64,000 nucleotides of DNA, from contig NZ_CATMFB010000013.1 of NCBI RefSeq assembly GCF_950066645.1, forward strand, positions 56,447 through 120,446. The letters are read 5' to 3'. The notes under the pieces were generated by a model, which made no database searches, was not told the origin of the DNA, and saw nothing but the letters and a program-made list of their open reading frames with translations. Both the position numbers and the translations under genes were made by a program. Shown here piece after piece: positions 9,288-17,200 of this stretch (positions within the stretch are counted from its first letter, which is position 1; each line of letters begins with the position of its first letter). The DNA comes from an uncultured Thalassolituus sp. (lineage in GTDB: Bacteria > Pseudomonadota > Gammaproteobacteria > Pseudomonadales > Oceanobacteraceae).

Positions 9288-9803
9288 TTAGTCCCACAGC
9301 GCTCCATGAGTGTCTCGATGAGTGAGGTAGAGTCGCAGGTCAAATTCCAGCTGGTGATACGCTGGTTCCATATATTCGCACAGGCGGTAAAAGGCTTTGT
9401 TGTGCTCTTTTTCTCTCAGGTGGGCGAGTTCGTGAACTATGATCATCCGCAGAAACTCTTCGGGGACACGTCGGAACAGAGTAGATATGCGAATTTCGTG
9501 TTTGGCTTTCAGTTTGCCTCCCTGTACCCGGGAAACAAAGGTATGCAGTCCGAGAGCATTATTAATGACGTGAATTTTATCGTCATAGATCACCTTGCTG
9601 ACCGGCGATGAAGAGCGCATATGTTCATTTTTAAGTGACATTGCATAACTATACAGCTGACCTTCATTGCTGAGGCTATGCGCCTGCGGATACTTCTGCA
9701 GAAGATGCTCACCACTTTTTCCCGCGGCAATTAATGCCTGTGCCTGTGATTTGAGTGACGCAGGGTAGGGGCTCAGATAATCAACAGTCCGCTTCTGGCT
9801 CAC
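9288..9803 (-). CDS. YgjP-like zinc metallopeptidase (M48/WLM-type)
   Basis: 171 residues, cytosolic, with the zinc motif HELAHLREKEHNKAFY: ligands His124 and His128, catalytic Glu125, and a third His at 134. This HExxH-x5-H arrangement with the trailing Phe/Tyr is the YgjP/DUF45 signature. Family members look like small peptidases; E. coli YgjP has been reported to act on UTP. The N-terminal 60 residues are helical and specific to a marine/pseudomonad subgroup. It overlaps finR by 4 bases (9800-9803, ATGA), so it is translated from the finR transcript. Its link to redox regulation is unknown. Confidence 0.85.
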   Translation of the reverse strand: MSQKRTVDYLSPYPASLKSQAQALIAAGKSGEHLLQKYPQAHSLSNEGQLYSYAMSLKNEHMRSSSPVSKVIYDDKIHVINNALGLHTFVSRVQGGKLKAKHEIRISTLFRRVPEEFLRMIIVHELAHLREKEHNKAFYRLCEYMEPAYHQLEFDLRLYLTHRDTHGALWD

Positions 9804-10684
9804 CCTTTGTGTTCCTCGCAGAGTTTCATCCAGGCATCAATGCCGGCACTCCGGTGTTTCTGTTTATGGAGAATGAGATAGAGCTGTCGGTGCAGGTCGC
9901 GTCCCGGGGTTTGCAGGTGCACCAGATTACCGCGGCGGAATTCATCCTCAAGGGTAATCAACGAGAGGCAACCTATGCCCAGGTTCGCCTCAACGGCACG
10001 CTTAATCGCTTCGGTATGTTGCAGTTCCAGAACGATATTCATATTTGGCATCAGGCCATGCATAGCCCGGTTAAATGCCTGGCGGGTCCCAGAGCCGGCT
10101 TCCCGGAGAATCCAGCCTGCCTGAGTCAGGTGCTCATCTGATACCGATGCCAGCTGAGCCAGGGGATGTTCAGGGTTGCAGAAGACGGCCAGTTCGTCCG
10201 TTCGCCAGGGAATGACTTCCAGATCCGGGTGATGGTATTCGCCTTCAATCAGTCCGACATCCAGCTGATAATTCAGAACCTTTTCGGCGATGTGCTCGGT
10301 GTTTTCTACGTCCAGTGAGACCGGAGAGTCCGGGTATTCCGCCATATACTGGGCCACCATCTGTACCGCCAGATAGTTGCCGATCGACAGCGTCGCGCCG
10401 ACGTTCAGTGGGCCCGCCACTGCGTGTCGCTGGAGACTCTGTTCGAGATCTTCCGCCATTGCCATCAATGCTTCGGCCTTCGGACGCAGCTGGCGCCCTT
10501 GCTCGTTAAGTTGCAGGCGCTTGCCTATGCGGTCAAACAGCAGAACATCAAACTGATTTTCGAAATCTTTCAGGGCACTACTTGCGGCGCTCTGGGACAT
10601 ATTCAGCTGCCCGGCTGCCCGCGTGAGATTGCCGGCCTGGGCAACGGCGAGAAAGACTTCCAGTTGGCGTAGTGTGTATCGCAT
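9800..10684 (-). CDS. finR: LysR-family regulator divergent from fpr (FinR-like)
   Basis: 294 residues. The N-terminal winged helix-turn-helix (residues 1-60, RQLEVFLAVAQAGNLTRAAGQLNMSQSAAS) is followed by a LysR substrate-binding domain (about 90-290). Position, divergent from the ferredoxin-NADP reductase gene, matches finR of Pseudomonas, which is needed for fpr induction under superoxide and sulfur stress. The symbol rests on this context plus family. ATG at 10684; the intergenic region has repeats of ATCGGTAAAAC that are good candidate operators. The downstream YgjP gene overlaps by 4 bases. Confidence 0.82.
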   Translation of the reverse strand: MRYTLRQLEVFLAVAQAGNLTRAAGQLNMSQSAASSALKDFENQFDVLLFDRIGKRLQLNEQGRQLRPKAEALMAMAEDLEQSLQRHAVAGPLNVGATLSIGNYLAVQMVAQYMAEYPDSPVSLDVENTEHIAEKVLNYQLDVGLIEGEYHHPDLEVIPWRTDELAVFCNPEHPLAQLASVSDEHLTQAGWILREAGSGTRQAFNRAMHGLMPNMNIVLELQHTEAIKRAVEANLGIGCLSLITLEDEFRRGNLVHLQTPGRDLHRQLYLILHKQKHRSAGIDAWMKLCEEHKG

Positions 10685-10707
10685 TGTGGGTGTCGTCCGG
10701 ATAGCAT

Positions 10708-10753
10708 ATCGGTAAAACCGATAGTTTATATTAAAATAAGTTGTTTTACCGAT
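10708..10753. promoter_or_regulatory. Candidate FinR operator: repeated ATCGGTAAAAC half-sites
   Basis: ATCGGTAAAACCGAT (10708-10722) is a palindrome, and the same 11-mer recurs inverted at 10743-10753 (GTTTTACCGAT). The three half-sites lie between divergent finR and fpr, with an AT-rich stretch (TTTATATTAAAATAAG) between them where a -10 would fit. LysR regulators bind such spaced dyads; assignment to FinR is inference. Confidence 0.5.
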
Positions 10754-10812
10754 TTTTTGGTCAGGCGTACTCTGTGTTCATTCTTTAAACAATCAGTCCC
10801 AGAGAGGCCGCT

Positions 10813-11586
10813 ATGAGCAACCTGATCCGTGAAACCGTCACCAGTGTTCACCACTGGAACGACACTCTGTTCAGCTTTACGACGACCCGTAATCAGGGGC
10901 TGCGTTTTAAGAACGGACATTTCACTATGATTGGTCTGGAAATCGAGAACAAACCGCTGCTGCGCGCCTACAGCATCGCCAGCGCGAACTACGAAGAGGA
11001 AATGGAGTTCTTTTCAATCAAAGTACAGGATGGTCCTCTGACGCGACACCTGCAGAAGTTGTCTGTCGGTGATGAAATTCTCGTGGGAACCAAGCCGGTT
11101 GGCACTCTGATCACCGATAACCTGCTGCCCGGTAAAAACCTCTATCTGCTGAGCACAGGTACTGGCTTGGCGCCATTCATGAGCATCATCAAAGATCTGG
11201 ATGTCTACGAGCAGTACGAAAAGGTTGTTCTGACTCATGGCGTGCGTTATGTGTCTGAACTTGCCTATCAGGACCGTATTGAGAATGAGCTGCCGAACAA
11301 TGAGTACTTCGGTGAGATTGTCCGCGACAAGCTGATTTATTACCCGACGGTGACCCGTGAAGATTACCGCAATACCGGTCGCCTTACTGACCTGATCCGT
11401 AGCGGTAAGCTGACGTCTGACATCGGCCTGGCAGATCTCGATCCTGAGAACGACCGGTTTATGCTGTGCGGTAGCCCGGCGATGCTGGATGAACTCACGG
11501 CGATGCTCGATGAACTGGGCTTTAAAGAAGCCCGGGGTGGCCAGGCCGGTCACTACGTGATCGAGCGGGCATTTGTTGAGAAATAA
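10813..11586 (+). CDS. fpr: Ferredoxin/flavodoxin-NADP reductase
   Basis: 257 residues, the usual length of bacterial subclass-I FPR. It moves electrons between NADPH and ferredoxin or flavodoxin, feeding Fe-S repair and oxidative-stress defence. Visible motifs: FAD-binding RAYS (51-54), GPLT (74-77), the pyrophosphate/NADP loop STGTGLAPF (114-122), CGSP near 221-224, and the C-terminal AFVEK typical of Azotobacter/Pseudomonas Fpr. AGAGAGG lies 5 bases before the ATG. It converges with a marR-type gene 3 bases after its stop. Regulation by divergent finR is likely. With the suf operon in the same window it points to active Fe-S management. Confidence 0.96.
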   Translation: MSNLIRETVTSVHHWNDTLFSFTTTRNQGLRFKNGHFTMIGLEIENKPLLRAYSIASANYEEEMEFFSIKVQDGPLTRHLQKLSVGDEILVGTKPVGTLITDNLLPGKNLYLLSTGTGLAPFMSIIKDLDVYEQYEKVVLTHGVRYVSELAYQDRIENELPNNEYFGEIVRDKLIYYPTVTREDYRNTGRLTDLIRSGKLTSDIGLADLDPENDRFMLCGSPAMLDELTAMLDELGFKEARGGQAGHYVIERAFVEK

Positions 11587-11589
11587 TTG

Positions 11590-12072
11590 TCACTCGAAGC
11601 TTCTGAGCCATTTCTTCAGTAAATGGTTCAGGGTTTCCTGTTCTTTTGTTGATAGCGCGGATAGCAGTTCGCGCTCTTTTTCCAGATGTTGAACCACGAC
11701 TGTGTCGATCAGTTCCCGTCCCTGGTCACTGAGCTCTACCAGTAGGCTACGCCTGTCATTTTCTGCAGGTACCCGTGCGATCAGACCGCGTTTCTCCAGT
11801 TGATTGAGGCGGTTTGTCATCGCTCCAGAGCTCAACATAGCCGTCTGAAACAACGAGGTCGGTGTGAGGCGGAAAGGGTGGCCACTGCGCCGCAAGGTCG
11901 CCAGTACATCGAACTCACCGGTCGTCAGGCCTTCATGTTTGTGGACGCCCTCAATGTCTCCGGCCAGATGGTGGAATAAACGGTACATTCTGCCGATGGG
12001 GGCCATTGGCCAGGCGTCCAGCTCGGGACGCTCCCGCTGCCATTGCGCCAGAATCTGATCAACATGATCCAC
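11590..12072 (-). CDS. MarR-family transcriptional regulator
   Basis: 160 residues with the MarR winged helix core (residues 50-125, GLTTGEFDVLATLRRSG, LFQTAMLSSGAMTNRLNQLEKRGLI, and the wing ENDRRSLLVELSDQGRE). Start is GTG at 12072, with AAGGAGA about 6 bases upstream. It is divergent from an EamA-type transporter; the 120-base gap holds two copies of an 18-base palindrome that are probable operators. The simplest model is ligand-relieved repression of the exporter and of itself. Ligand unknown. Confidence 0.9.
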   Translation of the reverse strand: MDHVDQILAQWQRERPELDAWPMAPIGRMYRLFHHLAGDIEGVHKHEGLTTGEFDVLATLRRSGHPFRLTPTSLFQTAMLSSGAMTNRLNQLEKRGLIARVPAENDRRSLLVELSDQGRELIDTVVVQHLEKERELLSALSTKEQETLNHLLKKWLRSFE

Positions 12073-12114
12073 AGTGACTTCTCCTTCATTGCCGGGGTCA
12101 TTATTTCTTTAAAC

Positions 12115-12189
12115 TATCTTCATGTAAAGATAATTGACCGTGGCGCTTCGCTAAGATAGTTTTATCTGAAATATCTTTATGTGGAGATA
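12115..12189. promoter_or_regulatory. Repeated 18-bp palindromes, candidate MarR operators
   Basis: TATCTTcatgtAAAGATA at 12115-12132 and TATCTTtatgtGGAGATA at 12172-12189 share the same TATCTT-N(5-6)-AGATA plan. A related AAGATAGTTTTATCT-like dyad lies between them at 12153-12166. The right copy covers the ribosome site (GGAGA, 12183-12187) of the transporter. Position between divergent marR and transporter genes fits a MarR operator pair; binding itself is inference. Confidence 0.6.
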
Positions 12190-12192
12190 AAT

Positions 12193-13065
12193 ATGCGCGA
12201 CGAAGTTTTGCCTTGGTTTCTCGCCGTCATGGCACCGGTTGTCTGGGGGAGCACCTATTTTGTGACACAAAAATGGTTACCGGGCGCAGATCCCGTCTGG
12301 TTAGCTGCGGTGCGTGTCGGTATTCCGGCGCTGTTTATGGTGTGGCTGGGGCCTGTACCGGTCTGGCAGAAATTCGGTGTCCGACTGCTGTTAATGAGTC
12401 TTCTGAACATTTCTCTGTTCAGTGGGCTACTGTTTTACTCGATTTCGGTCTTACCGGGTGGCGTAGCAGCGACCCTGGTTGCGACGTTGCCACTGCAGGT
12501 GATTCTGCTGAGATTATTAGCAGGGCAGGGAGCCGAAGTGACACACCTGCTTGCGGCTGTTGGGGGTGTGATCGGGGTAGGAATGCTGCTCTGGCGCGCG
12601 GACACGGAGCTGGCTCTTCCAGGGATAGTAGCAGCATTATCTGCGGCGTTTGTTATGGCGGCGGGTGTGTTGATGGCTTCCAGATACTCGGCCGATATTA
12701 AGCCTTTGCAGCTTACAGCAGCGCAGATCAGCCTTGGTGGCGTCTGTTTACTGGTGTTTGCGGGATTGAGCGGACATCCGTTTCCTGTAGTTACGCAGGA
12801 AGGGGTTATCGCGATGCTCTGGATGGGGCCTGTAGGGATGGGGGTAGCATATTGGGCGTGGTTCCGAGCAATGGCATCGGTGCCTGTTCATAAGCTCGCT
12901 TTTCTTGGATTACTGAATCCGGTGGTCGCCGTTCTCGGGGGCGTTGTCATTATGGGAGAAATGCTGACCAGCGGCCAATTGGTGGGTATGGCGATCATCC
13001 TTTGTTGTGTGATCCTTGCTCAGCTGGTGGGGAATAGGCGGGCTGGCATTAAAACTGCTTCATAG
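12193..13065 (+). CDS. EamA/DMT-family transporter
   Basis: 290 residues with about ten transmembrane helices arranged as two EamA repeats (first ending near residue 135, second near 280). Typical features are the N-terminal VVWGSTYFVTQKWLPG and LAFLGLLNPVVAVLGGVVIMGE in the second repeat. Family members export amino acids, metabolites or drugs. ATG 12193 has GGAGA 5 bases upstream; a GTG at 12181 is in frame but would include the ribosome site. Divergent MarR regulator and operator-like palindromes suggest inducible efflux. Confidence 0.9.
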   Translation: MRDEVLPWFLAVMAPVVWGSTYFVTQKWLPGADPVWLAAVRVGIPALFMVWLGPVPVWQKFGVRLLLMSLLNISLFSGLLFYSISVLPGGVAATLVATLPLQVILLRLLAGQGAEVTHLLAAVGGVIGVGMLLWRADTELALPGIVAALSAAFVMAAGVLMASRYSADIKPLQLTAAQISLGGVCLLVFAGLSGHPFPVVTQEGVIAMLWMGPVGMGVAYWAWFRAMASVPVHKLAFLGLLNPVVAVLGGVVIMGEMLTSGQLVGMAIILCCVILAQLVGNRRAGIKTAS

Positions 13066-13135
13066 GAATTCAGTGTCAATCGAGTGACGTTTTCATTCGA
13101 TTTGAAAGATAATTTTTTGTCGCTGGAGAATTTCT

Positions 13136-13582
13136 ATGTCAGCTCACGGTACTGTCTCTGCTGTTCTTGAAACGCTCGAGGGCGCTCAGGACGTGGCAAA
13201 AGCCATCCGCTCCTCGGGTTACCTGTTGGATAAAAATGATCTGAAGCGCCTGCTGGCGGACCTGTCTGCTTCTATCTCCGAAACCAAGATGGAGCTGACT
13301 CTGCTTCAGGGAGTGATTGAGGAAAAGGATGCCGAGCTGATACGGATGCATGAAGCGCAGGTTTACCGTGGCAACCTGAAGCGCCGTGGAGATGCGTATT
13401 ATAAGACGCTGGACGGCCGCCCCTTTGGGCAGCCGTACTGTTCTTACTGCTGGGAAAGCGATCAGAAACTCTTCCATCTGCACAACAAAATTCTGGTGCG
13501 CGACTCGAGAATCTGCCCTCATTGTAAGAATGAGTACCAGGCTGTCAGAACTCCGTTTCTTGAAGCTGCGAATGTGGCCTGA
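13136..13582 (+). CDS. Coiled-coil and zinc-ribbon protein of unknown function
   Basis: 148 residues. The first 75 residues are helical with heptad character (KRLLADLSASISETKMELTLLQGVIEEKDAELIRM), likely a dimerising coiled coil. Residues 95-130 form a zinc ribbon with two CxxC pairs: YCSYCW and ICPHCK. GGAGAA sits 5 bases before the ATG. A weak promoter, GTGACG-N17-GATAAT (13084-13112), may lie upstream. The CPHC-type ribbon after a coiled coil is seen in many unnamed, often phage-linked or surface-adjacent proteins; I cannot name the family. It converges with the surface-protein cluster, 6 bases from the next stop codon. Confidence 0.7.
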   Translation: MSAHGTVSAVLETLEGAQDVAKAIRSSGYLLDKNDLKRLLADLSASISETKMELTLLQGVIEEKDAELIRMHEAQVYRGNLKRRGDAYYKTLDGRPFGQPYCSYCWESDQKLFHLHNKILVRDSRICPHCKNEYQAVRTPFLEAANVA

Positions 13583-13588
13583 ACAGAT

Positions 13589-14203
13589 TCAGAACCCGTA
13601 CATCAATGAGGTACTGAGGCTGTAGACGTCGTAATCGTAGCTGTCGAGCTTTAACCGGAAGCCCCAGTCACCCTCAGGCCACCATTGCAGGGAAACCCCG
13701 ACCGGGATCTGCACGGTGGTCTGTTCTTTGAACGGCAGCACCGGGTCGGACGATTTGTTGATCATAAACGACACCCCCGCACGGACACTCAGGTCCCAAT
13801 CCTGGGCCATTTTGTCACCCATCAACCGGTACTGTGCCCAGATGGCTGGCACCCGGTAGTCTATCCGGTAAGTCCCCTCAACAGCGGGGCTGAGATTCTG
13901 CATACCGGCGGAACCAAGATCGGCGTATGAAATTTCTACAGACCAGTCCTCATTGGCGTGAACACCCACCGCGACCTCTGCTCCGTGTCCGTACTCGTCA
14001 GTCACCCGCCAGCTTGTTCCGTTTGAATGGGGGTGGAGGTAGCTGTAATTTACCCCCGCAACGACATAAAGGCAGAGGTTGTCTTCATTCGTCAGGTCTT
14101 CTTTGCTGCAGTCTACCCAGGCCGGTAATGCAAGACATAGTGTGGCCAGTCCGGCAGACAGGGCTCTTCCTGTGGTCATTGTCAGTTTACCTGTCTGTTT
14201 CAT
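13589..14203 (-). CDS. Small outer-membrane beta-barrel protein translationally coupled to the adhesin gene
   Basis: 204 residues from ATG 14203. It has a signal peptide (basic start MKQTGKLTM, hydrophobic [16 protein letters not shown]), then alternating hydrophobic/polar strands ending [11 protein letters not shown] with a C-terminal Phe, the outer-membrane insertion signal. Strand repeats such as [11 protein letters not shown] and [15 protein letters not shown] suggest an eight-stranded OmpA/OmpW-like barrel. Two Cys ([15 protein letters not shown]) may pair. The ATG overlaps the stop of the 2068-residue adhesin (14200-14203, ATGA), which strongly suggests coupled translation and a shared job, for example anchoring. 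The upstream in-frame ATG at 14254 would lie inside the adhesin and lacks a signal peptide. Confidence 0.8.
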   Translation of the reverse strand: MKQTGKLTMTTGRALSAGLATLCLALPAWVDCSKEDLTNEDNLCLYVVAGVNYSYLHPHSNGTSWRVTDEYGHGAEVAVGVHANEDWSVEISYADLGSAGMQNLSPAVEGTYRIDYRVPAIWAQYRLMGDKMAQDWDLSVRAGVSFMINKSSDPVLPFKEQTTVQIPVGVSLQWWPEGDWGFRLKLDSYDYDVYSLSTSLMYGF

Positions 14204-17200
14204 GCGCGTTTCCTGTGTCGGGTGAGCATCAGCATGGGTATCCAGAGTAGCCAACAGATGGGTGTCGACCCGTTACCCTGAAGTGCCGTTTCGATGTTAG
14301 GCTGCGATTGCAGGAAGTCTGGAATACCGTCACCGTTGAAATCGGTGTTCTCTGCTGAGTCCGGTAACCCATCTCCATCGGAATCTCCATCGAGATAGCC
14401 GGGCCTGCCGTCTCCATCAGCGTCATTGATACGAATCCGGTCATCCCGTACACCATCGCCGTCTGCGTCATTACCACCTGCCTGGTCGACATCGTAGGCG
14501 TCATCAATGCCATCGCCGTCGCTGTCGCGGCCGGTCAGTGGTACAACACCTACTTCCACCACATCCGGAACACCGTCATTGTCGCTGTCGGTGTCGTACA
14601 GGTCCGGAATGCCATCGCCATCACTGTCGCGTGGCGCGAAGCGGTCGCTGATACCATCGCCATTGGCATCGGTACCGCCCTGTTGATCAACGTCGAAGGC
14701 GTCATCAATACCATCGCCCTCCGAGTCGACACCCGAAGGCTGGCGTCCGGCTTCATAGCTGTCGGTCAGGCCGTCGTTGTCGCTGTCACGATCGAGGCGG
14801 TCGGGTACGCCGTCACCGTCGGTGTCGCCGTTGCCTTCATCCAGATCGCTGATGCCGTCATTGTCATCATCCGGGTCCTGGCTGTTCACGATTCCGTCGC
14901 CGTCTGAGTCCAGTTCGGTTCCCCGGCCGTTAGGCTCGCCATCGACGCTGTCGTCAATGCCATCACCGTCACTGTCTCCAGTGATGTCGATGCGGCCATC
15001 GCCATCGGTATCGAAGTCACTGTACGGCCCGTCTTCGATGTCATTGCGACCGTCGTTATTGCTGTCGGTGTCAATGCGATCGGGTATGCCGTCACCATCG
15101 GTATCAGGCTCGCTGGTGATCACAGGCGCACCGGGATCATTGAGGCCATCGTCATTGGCATCGTTGATGCCAGCTTCGGAGATGTCCGGGCGGCCATCGT
15201 TATCACTGTCGAGGTCGAGGTAGTCCGGTGTACCGTCGTTATCGCTGTCCACCGGTGAGGCCGCATCGTCAATACCATCGCCATTGGCGTCGGTTCCAAG
15301 GGTGCTGTCTACGTCAAAGGCGTCGTCGATACCATCCTGATCACTGTCTGTGCCGCTGGCGCCACCCTCGAGTGCGTCCGCAACGCCATCGTTGTCGCTG
15401 TCGGTATCACGGAAGTCCGGAATGCCGTCGCCGTCGGTGTCCGGGAAGGTGGCGTCATCATCAATGCCATCTCCGTTGGCGTCGGTTCCGCCGGTCTGGT
15501 CAACGTCGAAGGCATCGTCGATACCGTCTGCATCTGTGTCGATGCCAGTCAGGCCTGCTTCCAGCGCATCAGGAATACCGTCGTTGTCGGTGTCTGGGTC
15601 CTGGCTGTCAGGAATACCATCACCGTCGGTATCCGGACGTTGGAACTGGTCGTCGATGCCATCGGCATTATTGTCGAGGCCGCCGGTCTGATCGACATCC
15701 ACGGCGTCATCAAAGCCATCGGCGTCGGTGTCCTGACCGCTCAGTCCGCTTTCAAGTGCGTCAGGAATACCGTCGTTGTCGTTATCAATGTCGAAGGCGT
15801 CTGCGGTACCGTCCTGATCGCTGTCGTTACTGCCTTCGATCACATCCGGAACGCCATCGCCGTCTTCATCGGCCGAGCTGTCGCGGAAGTCGGCCAGGCC
15901 ATCGCCATCGGAATCACTGGTGCCTTCCGCCGCATCGCCTGTGGTGTCGTTATCACTGTCGGTGTCGCGAGCATCGGGGTCGCCGTCGTTGTCGGTATCG
16001 ACATAGTCGACGTCGCTGATGCCATCATTGTTGCTGTCGGTGTCACCATTAGTATCTGTGTCGTAGGCGTCGTCGATACCATCACTGTCGCTGTCCTGGC
16101 CCGTAGCTGTGCCAGTATCCGCCTCGGTTGAGTCCGGGATACCGTCGCCATCGCTGTCGGTATCGCGATAGTCTTCGTCGCCATCAAGGTCAGTATCGGG
16201 TGCGACCTGGGCACTGTCGTCGATGCCGTCTGCGTTGCCGTCGGTTCCGCCGGTGATGTCGACGTCGTAGGCATCATCAATACCGTCGCCATCGGCGTCG
16301 TTACCGGTCGGTGCGATGCCAGATGCTTCCTGCCAGTCTGGAATACCGTCGTTATCGCTGTCGGCGTCGGCGTTGTCAGGGATTCCGTCACCGTCGAAGT
16401 CACCGGTACCTTCCTCTGCATCTGACAGGCCGTCATTGTCGTCATCCGGGTCGATAGGGTTCGGAATGCCATCTCCATCCAGATCGCGTAGCGTACCGTG
16501 CTGTCCCGCAGCGCCATCATTGTTATCGGGAATACCGTCGCCGTCGCTGTCGGTGTCGTCGTCGATACGACCGTCGTTGTCACCATCTAATGCGCTGGCA
16601 GGGCCGTCGTCGATGTCATCGGTGCCGTCGTTGTTGAAGTCGGTATCGATGCGGTTTGGTAAACCGTCGTTATCTGCGTCGGGCTCGTTCAGTACTGGCA
16701 GTTCCCCGTCATCGAGTTTGCCGTCACCGTTGTCATCACGTAGGCCTGCCTCATCAACGTCATTAACGCTGTCGTTGTCTGAGTCGAGATCGAGATAGTC
16801 AGCAACTCCGTCACCATCGCTGTCGGGTGGTGTTACGTTGTCGTCGACTCCGTCGCCATTGGCGTCTGTTCCGCCGGTCTGATCGACGTCGTAGGTGTCG
16901 TCAATACCGTCGCCATCGGTGTCTGTGCCGCTGGCGCCCACTTCTACCTGATCGGCCACACCGTCAGCATCGCTGTCGCCATCCTGACTGTCAGGGATGC
17001 CATCGCCGTCTGTGTCTTTGGCGGTGTAGGCGTCATCAATGCCATCGTTGTTGGCGTCGGTGCCGCCGGTCTGATCGACGTCTGCGGCGTCATCGATGCC
17101 ATCCGCGTCGGTGTCGTTGCCAGTCAATCCACCTTCAAGTGCATCGGGCAGACCGTCGTTGTCGCTGTCGGCATCACGAGTATCGGCAATGCCATCGCCA

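Noticed and set aside
15840..16586. Alternative 248-residue frame on the minus strand within the stalk
   Set aside because: Thr/Ala/Met-rich frame-shifted reading of the same repeats; not a gene.
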